A DNA stretch of 64,000 nt from JAQBDA01 sp963709875 (GTDB lineage Bacteria; Chloroflexota; Anaerolineae; Anaerolineales; UBA4823): positions 124,001 through 188,000 of the forward strand of contig CAVPYB010000002.1 of NCBI GenBank assembly GCA_963709875.1, written 5' to 3'. The notes below the pieces were generated by a model. It saw only the letters and a list, made by a program, of their open reading frames with translations, ran no database searches and was not told the origin of the DNA. Shown here in pieces: positions 43,779-53,292 of this stretch (positions are counted from its first letter, which is position 1; every line of letters starts with the position of its first letter). The position numbers were made by a program, and so were the translations under genes.

Positions 43779-45816
43779 ATGGAATTTAAACTGAATGCAC
43801 CCTACCATCCGACAGGCGATCAGCCGGTGGCAATTCGCCAGCTTGTGGAAGGGATCGGTCGCGGAGACAAACACCAGGTTCTGCTGGGAGCTACAGGTAC
43901 CGGTAAGACCTTCACCATCGCTTCGGTGATCGAGACCGTACAGAAGCCCGCCCTGGTGATGGCGCATAATAAAACCCTGGCAGCCCAGCTGTATGCAGAA
44001 TTCAAAGAGTTCTTCCCGGAGAATGCGGTCGAGTATTTCGTCTCGTATTATGACTACTACCAGCCGGAGGCTTATGTCCCACGCCACGATCTATATATTG
44101 AAAAAGACGCCGATATCAATGAAGAGATCGAACGGCTGCGCCTGGCGGCAACCACAGCCTTGATGTCTCGCAAGGATGTGATCATTGTCGCCTCGGTGTC
44201 TTGCATCTATGGTATCGGGAATCCGGAAGCCTACGGTCGGGTGGTGATCAACCTGGAGAGCGGCAATATCTACCGTCGCAATGCCCTTCTGCGCCAGCTG
44301 ATCGAAGGCCAGTATGAGCGCAACGATCTTGAGCTGCGCCCGGGCACTTTTCGTGTACGCGGCGACACGCTCGAGATCATCCCCGCCTATCAGGATAAAT
44401 TTGGCTACCGGATCACTTTCTTCGGGGACGAGATCGAACGCATGGTCGAATTCGACCCGCTGACAGGAGAGCTGCGCCGGGAGTTGAATGCAATCCATAT
44501 CTACCCTGCCAAACACTTTATTACCGATCAGGATAAGCTGCAGCAGGCGATCACCGATATCGAGACAGAGCTGGTAGAGCAGACAAACTGGTTTAAGTCC
44601 AACGAAAAACTCCTCGAAGCCCAGCGTCTGGAGCAGCGCACGGACTACGACCTGGAAATGCTGAGGGAGGTCGGGTATTGCTCTGGCATCGAGAACTACT
44701 CGCGCCACCTGGACCAGCGAGCCACAGGCTCACCACCATGGACATTGATGGATTACCTGCCCAGCGATTATGTGTTGATCCTGGATGAATCTCATATGAC
44801 CGTACCCCAGGTCAGAGGCATGTATAACGGCGACCGCTCGCGAAAAGAAACCCTGGTGGAATATGGTTTCCGCCTGCCATCTGCGCTGGATAACCGCCCG
44901 CTGAAATTCGATGAATTCGAGGCACATATGGGCTATACCATATACACCTCTGCGACGCCGGGTCCATACGAGATGAAGCACGCCGACCAGGTCGTTGAAC
45001 AGATTATCCGCCCGACCGGGCTTGTCGATCCGCAGATCAGTGTCCGCCCGGTCGAAGGTCAGGTGGATGACTTAGTGACAGAGATCCGCAAGCGGGTTGA
45101 GCTAGGGCAGCGTACGCTGGTCACCACCCTGACGAAGCGTATGGCAGAGAAGCTGTCGGATTATCTTGATGGAACTGGGACTCAAAGTCCACTACCTGCA
45201 CTCTGAGATCGACACCCTCGAGCGGGTTGGAATCCTGCGCGATCTGCGCCTGGGCGTATTCGACGTCGTAGTCGGTATCAATCTGCTGCGTGAAGGGCTG
45301 GACTTGCCGGAAGTATCGCTGGTTGCCATACTGGATGCCGATAAAGAGGGCTTCCTACGCTCGGAAACCGCTTTGATCCAGACCATCGGCAGGGCTGCGC
45401 GCCACGTGGATGGGCAGGTGATCATGTACGCTGACAACCGCACCAATTCAATGGAGCGGGCGATCGGGGAGACCAATCGCCGGCGGGCGAAGCAGGTAGC
45501 TTATAACGAAGAGCATGGCATCCAACCGGTGGGCATCTTTAAAGCGGTCCGCGACCTGACCGACCAGCTATCGGTCAAGGCTGTATCCGAATCTAGAGCT
45601 GAATACCGCGTCAAAGGTGCCAGTGGTCTGCCAAAATCGGATATCGAGAGAGTGATATCGGAGCTCGAAAAACAGATGAAGGAAGCTGCCAAAAGCCTGG
45701 AATTCGAAAAAGCGGCTGTCTTGCGCGACCAGATCTTCGAACTGCGCTCGATCCTGGCAGAAGAGTCGAACTTACCTCCATGGAAGCGGATCCGCATCCT
45801 CTCCGGGGAAGAGTAG
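43779..45816 (+). CDS. uvrB: Excinuclease ABC subunit B, frameshifted
   Basis: UvrB is the damage-verifying helicase of nucleotide excision repair. Walker A is LGATGTGKTF, the beta-hairpin region has YYDYYQPEAYVPRHD, and DESHMTVPQ is motif II. Motifs V and VI (INLLREGLDLPEVSLVAILDADKEGFLRS and QTIGRAARH) and the C-terminal UVR motif (SLEFEKAAVLRDQI) are present. The first frame ends at 45206; MELGLKVHYLHSEIDTLERV, which must follow LSDYL, is in the next frame. One extra G near 45168 explains it. The repaired length is about 679 residues, normal for UvrB. The gene is normally essential for NER, so a sequencing error is likely. Confidence 0.94.
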
Positions 45817-45865
45817 CCTGATTCTGATATAGAAGAGCAACCTCAGAAGTTACAGGTGTTATATT

Positions 45866-48574
45866 CTACCCAGCCAGAGGGTTTGGAGAAGCAGGAGTTT
45901 TACGGGCTGCGTTGACGATCACCGTATCTCCATCCAACCTGGCGATCTCGACGAAAGCATTCACCACCATTGGGTCGAACTGAGTGCCTGCGTGCTGGCG
46001 CAGCTCCTCGATGATCTCCGCATGCGTCATCCCATGCCGGTATGGACGATCTGAAGCCATTGCTTCGATGGCATCCGCGACAGCAATGATGCGTGCCTCC
46101 AGCGGTATCTCATTTCCGGATATGCCATCTGGATAACCGTTGCCATTAAAGTGTTCATGGTGGTAGCGTATGATCGGTATCAGCGGGTTGAGCGAGTTCG
46201 AAGTCTGCAGCAGGTCTGCCCCCAATTTTGCATGCTCTTTCACCTGCAGATATTCATCATTATTCAGCTTGTCCGGTTTGAACAGGATAATCTCCGAGAT
46301 GCCCAGCTTGCCGATATCATGCAGCAGTCCGGCTTTGCGCACCAGTTCGACCTGCTTTGGCGGGAGTCCAAGCCGGGTCGCGATCAGCACTGCATAATGG
46401 GCTACCTGTTTCGAGTGCCCAAAAACATGCGGGTCGCGCAGGTCGACTACTTCTGCCAGGGTATCCAACAGGTTGTCATTCAGGCGGTGGATTTCAGTTG
46501 CACTGTTCTCCAGAGCAACGTTCTTCGAGCGAAGTTCTTTTACCATCGACTTGGTTCGATCGATGAATTGAATCTGGCTGAGCCGCAGCAGCAGTAAGGG
46601 GACAAGCACAACAATCGTCCCGAACAAGCCCGCATACTGGTAGCTGAAGACAAGCGCATAAGCAATCAACCCCATGGCGAAATAGTAAGGTGCCAGCCAG
46701 CTGTACCTCTCTACCCAGACATCTCGGGCAGGTTGTTTGAAATCGAGGCTCATCCCAAAAGAAATCATCCCTGTGGTGATTATGTAAACCATACCCATAA
46801 ATGCCAGGCACAGCAGGAGCTGGGATACAGGGTCAAGTGCAGTAAATGTGACCCCGGCAAGCTGAAGGACGATCAGGCATGCCATCAAAGCGATCAGCTG
46901 GTTGCTGAAATTGAAGAAAAACCGGCTTACCGGGCTCTTGTACTTGATCAAGGCGACTGCCGCAAAAAACATGCTTAATAAAACAGCACCCACAGGACCG
47001 AATAAGAGTGCCCCAGCCAGGATTGGTGCAGCAGAAGTCGACACGGCTGTATTGCGGGCATAGATATCAAGCGACAGCCACTCGGTCAGCACGACCATCA
47101 GAACGAAGAATCCCAGTCCCCACCAATCCACTCCTACAAAACTGAAGTCCACCAGACTCACCAGGATGATGGCTAGCAGGGATGTAATCGCGATAAAAGC
47201 GTGCACCCTCCAGTGTGGACGGTCGGTTGACGAGATATCCGGTTGGACCTGAGCTTCCTCTTGGACATCATCAGCCAGGAGAGGGAAAGTCTGCTTGAAT
47301 TGGGTGCTCTGCTGGGTGTGAACCTGTGACCTGTAGCGATCTGGTGAGGGAGGCTTATCGGGCGTAGCTACTTCCGGTTCTTCTTTATCAAGACCGACGA
47401 AACCCTCTTCGGAATACAGATATGTGCTGTTTCTGCCTTTCAGTTTGGCATAATATAAAGCGGCATCAGCGTTGTGTACGATATCACTCGGCATCTGGTC
47501 GAAGCCAGACCGCCCGGCAATCCCAAAACTCATCGTGATCTTGATGGGCGCGACGCTCGTCGCCACGCTGAATTCGGTCCTTTCGATAATTTCTCGGATG
47601 GCCTCGATGCGGGGGAAAGCATCCTCGGGACCGGTTTCGGGCATCAGGATCGCATATTCCTCACCCCCAAAGCGGACGACTACATCATACTCACGGACAG
47701 CATCTTTTAAAATTGTCGCCACACCGATCAGTACCTCGTCTCCAGCGAGATGCCCGTAGGTATTGTTGATATTGCGCAGCAGGTCCAAATCGGCCATGAC
47801 GATGGTGAGTGGACGGTCAAATCGATTGGCGCGAGTGAGCTCGCTCTGAAGCGCGCGATCGAAATATTTGGCGTTGAATAATCCTGTCTTTGGGTCAAGC
47901 TCGGACTGCCGTTCCAGTGCAGGAACCTTCAGGGTGCTGAAGATCAGGTACAAAGGAAGAAGCGCCATGATCATGGCGTACGGATTTGCCATCCAGATGA
48001 TCGCAGATACGGCACCCATGCCCAGTAAGGTGAAATCTAAAACCAGTGGGAAAAATGCAAATACTCCGGAGGTTGAGAATGGCTCGCCTCGCGCCAGCCA
48101 GATCGCTACCCCGATCATCAAATGGTTGACAAGAGTGAAGGCGACCAGCGCCGCAAGGATGCTTAGCACGCCGGTCAGATCATAGAGATAAAGGTCTGGG
48201 TTAATACCCAGATAGACAAGACCAGCCGCCTGGATAGCGATCATATACGTGCTGATATTGAACAGCTGGATATACCAGATATATTTATGCCATGCCCAGT
48301 CGATCAGGTTCGAGATCAGGATGACCAGCGCAGTCGCATCCGGTCCGAAGAGCACGAAGGTGAAGGCATAGATCAAAAAACTGATATTGTAATGCGATCG
48401 TTCTGTAGCACCTTCAACCTTCAAAATCAAAGAGATCGAAGCACCTGCAATGAGCACCAGCAGCATCCAGGTGTTGCCAGGTTCCAGCTGGATCAGGCTC
48501 CAGATCAATAAAACCACCCCGACTAGGATGGTCGTGATAACGTAGATCTTCGCCTTATTAGAAAGCTCTTGCAT
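45866..48574 (-). CDS. GGDEF and HD-GYP domain protein with two membrane regions
   Basis: This is a single protein of about 902 residues. It has a first multi-span membrane region (about 1-215), then a GGDEF domain with GGEEY and the inhibitory-site motif RxxD (REYD, five residues before it). A hydrophilic linker follows (about 385-440), a second multi-span membrane region (about 450-660), and a C-terminal HD-GYP domain (LLHDIGKLG, KEHAKLGAD, YHHEHFNGNGYPDG). GGDEF domains make c-di-GMP and HD-GYP domains degrade it. The active-site fifth position is Tyr rather than Phe, which is usually tolerated. Upstream of its start (48574, after ATGCGT) is a 350-base divergent region. Confidence 0.92.
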   Translation of the reverse strand: MQELSNKAKIYVITTILVGVVLLIWSLIQLEPGNTWMLLVLIAGASISLILKVEGATERSHYNISFLIYAFTFVLFGPDATALVILISNLIDWAWHKYIWYIQLFNISTYMIAIQAAGLVYLGINPDLYLYDLTGVLSILAALVAFTLVNHLMIGVAIWLARGEPFSTSGVFAFFPLVLDFTLLGMGAVSAIIWMANPYAMIMALLPLYLIFSTLKVPALERQSELDPKTGLFNAKYFDRALQSELTRANRFDRPLTIVMADLDLLRNINNTYGHLAGDEVLIGVATILKDAVREYDVVVRFGGEEYAILMPETGPEDAFPRIEAIREIIERTEFSVATSVAPIKITMSFGIAGRSGFDQMPSDIVHNADAALYYAKLKGRNSTYLYSEEGFVGLDKEEPEVATPDKPPSPDRYRSQVHTQQSTQFKQTFPLLADDVQEEAQVQPDISSTDRPHWRVHAFIAITSLLAIILVSLVDFSFVGVDWWGLGFFVLMVVLTEWLSLDIYARNTAVSTSAAPILAGALLFGPVGAVLLSMFFAAVALIKYKSPVSRFFFNFSNQLIALMACLIVLQLAGVTFTALDPVSQLLLCLAFMGMVYIITTGMISFGMSLDFKQPARDVWVERYSWLAPYYFAMGLIAYALVFSYQYAGLFGTIVVLVPLLLLRLSQIQFIDRTKSMVKELRSKNVALENSATEIHRLNDNLLDTLAEVVDLRDPHVFGHSKQVAHYAVLIATRLGLPPKQVELVRKAGLLHDIGKLGISEIILFKPDKLNNDEYLQVKEHAKLGADLLQTSNSLNPLIPIIRYHHEHFNGNGYPDGISGNEIPLEARIIAVADAIEAMASDRPYRHGMTHAEIIEELRQHAGTQFDPMVVNAFVEIARLDGDTVIVNAARKTPASPNPLAG

Positions 48575-48824
48575 ACGCAAACAATCCCCACCAGAATTAA
48601 TTACACTTATCCGGATTTATACAATTGATAATGCTTATTCATGTCCGAATTATAAACTGTCCAGACAACCCCGATTTGACAATTGTGCAAAGTGCCATCC
48701 ATCATATTCTATTTTTAGAACCTCCCCTGGGATGATCTGATTTTATAGGATCAGCATCCCCATGAACCAAACCTTACAAAAATGTTTGGATTGGAACCGT
48801 CTCTCACCACTCTACCGGCAAATT

Positions 48825-48878
48825 TTCACAGCCAATTCAAACCATCTTCATAACTTCTTCACAACCATTCCGTAAAAT
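48825..48878 (+). promoter_or_regulatory. Four tandem 11-bp repeats (OmpR/PhoB-type operator) before a -10 element
   Basis: TTCACA (48825), TTCAAA (48836), TTCATA (48847) and TTCACA (48858) begin exactly 11 bases apart, each followed by five spacer bases. This is the layout bound in tandem by OmpR-family dimers. A -10-like TAAAAT (48873-48878) follows, and the -35 position falls inside the third repeat, which suits an activator. The next gene, the Met-rich secreted protein, is the likely target; the OmpR-type regulator two genes on is the likely binder. Confidence 0.65.
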
Positions 48879-48933
48879 ATTAAACATGTAAGACAGATGA
48901 TTGTTACTATCAAATATTTTAGGAGTTGCCAAA

Positions 48934-49494
48934 ATGAAAAAGATCACAATATTTACTGCTATATCTGTTGCCCTACTGGTCACGTTCGCGATTGTTGGTA
49001 TGGCATTCGCCCAGACACAATCACCTCCGCAGCCCGAACAACCCAACCAGGGCATGCAGCCGTGGGGACCCGGAGAAGGCGCGATGAACTTTCGCGGAGG
49101 CATGATGAACGGCCGCTGGAACCGCGGTGCTGGCATGGGTTTGCCCGGCAGCTACGGTCCAATGCATGAAACCATGATCTCCGCCCTGGCTGAAGCTCTG
49201 AACCTGACACCAGAAGAGCTCGAGGCTCGTCGTACGGCTGGAGAGACCATGGGGGATATTGCTCAAGAGCAAGGCTTGACCGCCGAAGCATTTCAGGAGA
49301 TCATGCTGGAGGCTCGCAGCAAAGCCCTCAGCCAAGCAGTCGCCGATGGCTTAATCACCCAGGCGCAGGCTGACTGGATGCAGGAGCGGATGAACGGCAT
49401 GTGGTCCGGCGGCTATGGAGTCGGTTCAAGCGGCTGCACAGGGATGGGCAGCGGCTTCCAGGGTCGAAATGGCGGCTGGCGCTGGAACAAGTAA
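48934..49494 (+). CDS. Secreted Met/Gly-rich protein with a helical domain, probable target of the adjacent two-component system
   Basis: This is a 186-residue protein with a Sec signal peptide ending AFA|Q (residues 1-26). Residues 27-80 are a Pro/Gly/Met/Trp-rich segment (GGMMNGRWNRGAGMG). Residues 80-155 form a helical domain (ALAEALNLTPEELEARR, ITQAQADWMQERM) resembling short DUF2680/CpxP-like helical exported proteins. The C-terminus is Gly-rich again with one Cys. AGGAG precedes the ATG at 48934; an upstream in-frame start at 48901 is not supported. The tandem repeats upstream and the two-component genes downstream suggest an envelope-stress or metal-response product. I do not recognise a named family. 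Confidence 0.8.
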   Translation: MKKITIFTAISVALLVTFAIVGMAFAQTQSPPQPEQPNQGMQPWGPGEGAMNFRGGMMNGRWNRGAGMGLPGSYGPMHETMISALAEALNLTPEELEARRTAGETMGDIAQEQGLTAEAFQEIMLEARSKALSQAVADGLITQAQADWMQERMNGMWSGGYGVGSSGCTGMGSGFQGRNGGWRWNK

Positions 49495-49514
49495 TACCAG
49501 ACTATAAGCATTGA

Positions 49515-49555
49515 AATCAAGTGGGTAGTGGAATCGTTCCTCTACCCACTTTGAT
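49515..49555 (+). terminator. Intrinsic-type terminator after the secreted protein gene
   Basis: AATCAAGTGGGTAG (49515-49528) pairs with CTACCCACTTTGATT (49541-49555, one bulged base), with GGAA/TTCC inside. TGTTATAA follows. It separates the secreted protein from the response regulator, so the regulator may have its own promoter. Confidence 0.75.
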
Positions 49556-49596
49556 TGTTATAATGACCTGCGGATTAAATGTAAGGTAATTCCCTT

Positions 49597-50277
49597 ATGC
49601 CAACCGTACTGATCATCGAAGATGAACCCGAGCTCGTGAAAGTCCTTCGCTCATATCTGGAGCAGGCAGGATTTCAAGTGTTAACGGCATACAGAGGCGA
49701 CAGCGGCTTATCCACCTGGGAGCATAAGCGACCGGATCTGGTTCTGCTCGACCTCAATCTGCCTGGGATGGACGGTCTGGATGTGGCCCGGGAAATCCGT
49801 CGTAAATCCAGCACCCCTATTATCATGTTAACCGCCAGAGTGGAGGAAACAGACCAACTCATCGGATTGGAGCTAGGCGCGGATGACTATATAACAAAAC
49901 CGTTCTCGCCGCGCGTTGTCGTCGCGCGGGTTCGGGCGCTGCTGCGCAGAGCAGATGCTGCGCCCGACTCAACCCAGCTTATACGTGCCCTTGATCTTGA
50001 GATCGACCTCAACGCACACACTATCATGCGGGATGGCTTTGAAATAGACCTGACCCCAACCGAATTCAACCTGCTGGCAACCATGGCAGCCCAGCCTGGA
50101 AGAGCATACACTAGGCTGCAGCTTTTGGAAGCCAGCCAGGGGGCAGCTTATGAAGGTTACGACCGTACAATCGATGCCCATATCAAAAATTTACGCTCTA
50201 AACTGGAGCATGATCCCAAGAATCCACGCTATATAGAGACTGTATTCGGCGTGGGCTACCGCTTCACCCGCCTCTGA
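49597..50277 (+). CDS. OmpR-family response regulator
   Basis: The receiver domain has IIEDEPELVK acidic residues, the phospho-acceptor Asp52 in LVLLDLNLPG, Thr in MLTARVE and the Lys of ITKPFSPR. The C-terminal winged-helix is of OmpR/PhoB type (DLTPTEFNLLATM, LLEASQGAAYEG, YDRTIDAHIKNLRSKLE, VFGVGYRF). The length is 226 residues. Its stop overlaps the kinase start (TGATG), so the pair is translationally coupled. It is the obvious candidate to bind the 11-bp repeats at 48825-48863. Confidence 0.95.
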   Translation: MPTVLIIEDEPELVKVLRSYLEQAGFQVLTAYRGDSGLSTWEHKRPDLVLLDLNLPGMDGLDVAREIRRKSSTPIIMLTARVEETDQLIGLELGADDYITKPFSPRVVVARVRALLRRADAAPDSTQLIRALDLEIDLNAHTIMRDGFEIDLTPTEFNLLATMAAQPGRAYTRLQLLEASQGAAYEGYDRTIDAHIKNLRSKLEHDPKNPRYIETVFGVGYRFTRL

Positions 50278-51662
50278 TGCGCCTGAGAATATTCCTTGCC
50301 TTCGTAACGGTAGCGCTTGTGGCAGTGGTCAGCGTGGTGCTGATCGCCCGCCAGGGCGCTGCCAGCGCGGTGCGCACATTCATGTTTCGCGGCAGTATGA
50401 TCGGTATCGACGATTTTGCCAGCCAGCTTGAGGATTATTACGCCGTCAATGGCAGCTGGCAGGGACTCGAAGGGTCCGGTCTGTGGCCGGGCGGCGGACA
50501 GGGTCAGGGGTACGGGCGCGGCATGCAGGGCACGATGCAGGGGGGGATGATGGGGCAGCGCCTGCGCCTGGCAGATGAAGGTGGCAGCCTGGTAGCCGAC
50601 ACGGCATCCCCGGGACTGAGCGGCACAGCACCAGGTGTCCAACTCACCCGGCGTGAAATGGACAGTGCAGTTGAGCTGCGGGTTGGCAGCCAGGTTGTAG
50701 GCTATCTGCTCGGTGAGGGCGGCATGGGGTTCAACCAGGGAGATGAGACCTTCCTGGTCAACCGCATCAGCAACGCCGCGTTGATCGCCGGCTTGATCGC
50801 CGGGGTGTTGGCGCTTGTCCTGGCATCCATCCTGGCCTACCGCCTGCTGCGACCTGTGCAGGAGCTTACCCTGGCGGCGGAAAGTATGGCAGCCGGAGAC
50901 CTGTCTCAGCGCGTCCCGGTACGCGGTGATGATGAGCTGGCTGCCCTGGGGGTTGCCTTCAACCAGATGGCCGATTCTCTCCAGCATGCTGAGGAGAGCC
51001 GCCGCGCGATGACCGCCGATATCGCTCACGAGCTGCGCAACCCGCTGGCTGTGCAGCGCGCCAACCTGGAAGCCTTGCAGGACGGCATCTACCCGCTCAC
51101 GCCAGACAGCCTGACACCCATCTTGGATCAGAACCAGATGCTGACCCGCCTGGTAGACGACCTGCGCACGTTAGCTCTGGCTGATTCTGGCAGGCTGGAC
51201 CTGGTCCGCACACCCACCGATCTGCCAGCCCTGGTGCAGCGCGCCGTCGAGCGCTACTCGCCCCAGGCTGCGGCGCGTGATATTCAAATCGCATCCCATA
51301 TATCGGAGAACTTACCTGCTCTCTCGCTGGACGCCCAGCGCATCGAGCAAATCCTGAACAACTTGCTGGACAACGCCATACGCCATACGCCGGATGGAGG
51401 GAAAGTCGAGGTCAGCCTGTCAGCCTCTGCCCAGAAGATCAGCCTGGGCGTGCACGACAGCGGGGCGGGCATCCCAGAGGACGCCCTGCCTTACATCTTC
51501 GAGCGCTTCTACCGGGCGGACCGCTCGCGCAGCCGGGCAGAGGGCGGCACCGGGTTGGGACTGGCGATCGCCCGCCAGCTGGCTGAGGCGCATGGCGGGG
51601 CACTGAGCGCGGCCAACCACCCGCAGGGCGGGGCGGAGTTTACTTTGGTGTTATCTCTATGA
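50277..51662 (+). CDS. Sensor histidine kinase with a Met/Gly-rich extracytoplasmic loop
   Basis: Two membrane spans (about 4-24 and 166-188) flank a roughly 140-residue external region. It contains a Gly/Met/Gln stretch at 72-93 (GYGRGMQGTMQGGMMGQ) that resembles the Met/Gly-rich part of the neighbouring secreted protein. HAMP (190-241), the DIAHELRNPL H-box with His251, the NNLLDNAIRHTP N-box, and GAGIPEDALPYIFERFYR and GGTGLGLAI boxes follow. The length is 461 residues. The Met-rich loop could sense copper, silver or another soft metal, or bind the secreted protein; this is inference. Confidence 0.93.
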   Translation: MRLRIFLAFVTVALVAVVSVVLIARQGAASAVRTFMFRGSMIGIDDFASQLEDYYAVNGSWQGLEGSGLWPGGGQGQGYGRGMQGTMQGGMMGQRLRLADEGGSLVADTASPGLSGTAPGVQLTRREMDSAVELRVGSQVVGYLLGEGGMGFNQGDETFLVNRISNAALIAGLIAGVLALVLASILAYRLLRPVQELTLAAESMAAGDLSQRVPVRGDDELAALGVAFNQMADSLQHAEESRRAMTADIAHELRNPLAVQRANLEALQDGIYPLTPDSLTPILDQNQMLTRLVDDLRTLALADSGRLDLVRTPTDLPALVQRAVERYSPQAAARDIQIASHISENLPALSLDAQRIEQILNNLLDNAIRHTPDGGKVEVSLSASAQKISLGVHDSGAGIPEDALPYIFERFYRADRSRSRAEGGTGLGLAIARQLAEAHGGALSAANHPQGGAEFTLVLSL

Positions 51663-52138
51663 AACCCACCAACGTCACCCGCATGCTGGACGCCCGCAAA
51701 ATCCCATACACCGCCTTCGAGCTGCCCAATGAAAAGCTTGGCGCATTGGAAGCTGCAGAATACCTGGGTGTCTCCCCTGAGCTGGTCTACAAAACTATCG
51801 TCGTCACACGCGAAGGCAGGGGCAAGCCCATCCTGGCGGTCGTCCCCGGCCCAAATGAGGTCGATTTGAAAGCCCTGGCCAATGTTCTCAGGGAGAAGAA
51901 AGTCAGCCTGCCCACCCAGCGCGAGGCGGAGAAACTGACCGGCTTGCAGGCGGGCGGCATCTCGCCACTGGCGCTGCTGCAGCGCGGCTTCCAGACGGTG
52001 ATCGACGAAACCGCCAGGCAGCACCACGAGATCTACATCTCCGGCGGGCAGCGCGGATTGAATATCCGCCTGCCGGTGGAAGCGCTGGTCGCGCTGACTG
52101 ACGCACGAACAGCGCAAATCAGCCGCCTCAGCGGTTAG
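51659..52138 (+). CDS. ybaK: YbaK/EbsC-family aminoacyl-tRNA deacylase
   Basis: This protein of the YbaK/ProX fold removes mischarged amino acids, typically Cys from tRNA-Pro. Features are LGVSPELVYKTIVV, the conserved Lys in that motif, AVVPGPNEVDLKALA and the YISGGQRGLNIRLP end. The length is 159 residues. Its ATG overlaps the kinase stop (ATGA), an unexpected operon partner for a two-component system. The convergent M48 protease gene overlaps its end by about 11 bases. Confidence 0.93.
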   Translation: MKPTNVTRMLDARKIPYTAFELPNEKLGALEAAEYLGVSPELVYKTIVVTREGRGKPILAVVPGPNEVDLKALANVLREKKVSLPTQREAEKLTGLQAGGISPLALLQRGFQTVIDETARQHHEIYISGGQRGLNIRLPVEALVALTDARTAQISRLSG

Positions 52139-53261
52139 CCCATCCCTCCGCCATGGCGATGCGTTTTCCCAGCGCCGGGTGGGAGTAAAGCAGGAACTCC
52201 ACCCATGGCTCCGGGTCGACTTCTGCGAGGTTCTGGTTCGCCAGGCGGGTCAGCGCCGAGGCGTAAGCCGCCCCGTTGCCGGTCGCTTTCAGAGCATACT
52301 CATCTGCTCTCACCTCTCGCCAGCGCGAGTAGGCATTACCCAGCGGCATGGTTACCAGACCGTATAAGCCCATGACGATCACAAACAACGGCAGAGCGGC
52401 AATGTCAGACGGGCTCTCGAAGCCGAAATAGCTCACCCCCCAGCTCAATCCCAGTGATGCCAGATACAACCCAACCAGGGTCAGCAGGCTGCTCACCAGC
52501 ATACCAACCGGAATATCTTTGTGCACATGGTGCCCCAGCTCGTGCGCCAGCACGGTCTCGATCTCGTCCGGGGTAAACTCCTCAAGTAGCGTATCGCCTA
52601 AGATGATACGCCGGGTGTTGCCCAGACCGGTCAGAGCAGCATTGGCGGTTTTCGAACGCCGGCTCATGTCGAACTTATACACACCCCGCACTTTTGTGCG
52701 GGCGCGTTCTGCCAACGCTACCAACCGCTGTGCCAGGTCCGCGTATTCCTCCCCCAGGGGAACGAATTTGTAGAAGATCGGCATGATCAGCACCGGGGCC
52801 AGGTTGGAAAGGATCACATTGAAAATCAGCAGCAATCCAGCCGCCCACAGCCACCAGATTTCCGGGAAGAGGCGCAGCACCGCGTAGATCACTTCGAGCA
52901 CGACTAATCCCAGGATGCCGCTGAGCAGCAGGCTCTTGACTTGATCTGCTACCCAGCCTCTGCCGGTTTGGTTGGATAATTCGTAACGGTGCGGGAGAAC
53001 GAAACCCTCGTAATAACTAAGCGGGAGGCTCAGCAGCAAGTAGCCCAAACCGAAGACCGCTGCATAACCAGCGACCAGCAGCCAATCATTTTGTGTCCAG
53101 GCGAGCAGCACATCTTTCAAGGTCTGCGACCAGCCAAATACCAGCCAGGCAATCACATACAGCCCACCCAGGGCTAAATCCACCAGCAACAACCGGCGGT
53201 TGATGCGAGCGTACTCTTTGGCTTTTTTTTGCCGATCCAGGTCAAGCAGGACCTCAGACAT
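52128..53261 (-). CDS. M48-family membrane metalloprotease (Ste24/CAAX-type)
   Basis: This is an integral membrane zinc protease of 377 residues with seven or so hydrophobic spans. The zinc motif HELGHHVHKD lies near residue 240, preceded by the conserved ANAALTGLG segment. A third zinc ligand is in the EVRADEYALKATGN motif. The segment LSYYEGFVLPHRYELSNQT matches the Ste24 N-terminal peptidase M48 region. In bacteria such enzymes act in membrane-protein quality control. It is convergent with ybaK with a short overlap. Confidence 0.92.
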   Translation of the reverse strand: MSEVLLDLDRQKKAKEYARINRRLLLVDLALGGLYVIAWLVFGWSQTLKDVLLAWTQNDWLLVAGYAAVFGLGYLLLSLPLSYYEGFVLPHRYELSNQTGRGWVADQVKSLLLSGILGLVVLEVIYAVLRLFPEIWWLWAAGLLLIFNVILSNLAPVLIMPIFYKFVPLGEEYADLAQRLVALAERARTKVRGVYKFDMSRRSKTANAALTGLGNTRRIILGDTLLEEFTPDEIETVLAHELGHHVHKDIPVGMLVSSLLTLVGLYLASLGLSWGVSYFGFESPSDIAALPLFVIVMGLYGLVTMPLGNAYSRWREVRADEYALKATGNGAAYASALTRLANQNLAEVDPEPWVEFLLYSHPALGKRIAMAEGWANR

Positions 53262-53292
53262 AGCGGCGATTATAACATCCGGCGCTCACAGC

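Noticed and set aside
48581..48933. Possible tRNA gene in the divergent region
   Set aside because: No T-loop GTTCGA-like box with matching acceptor stem; the region is explained by the operator and promoter.
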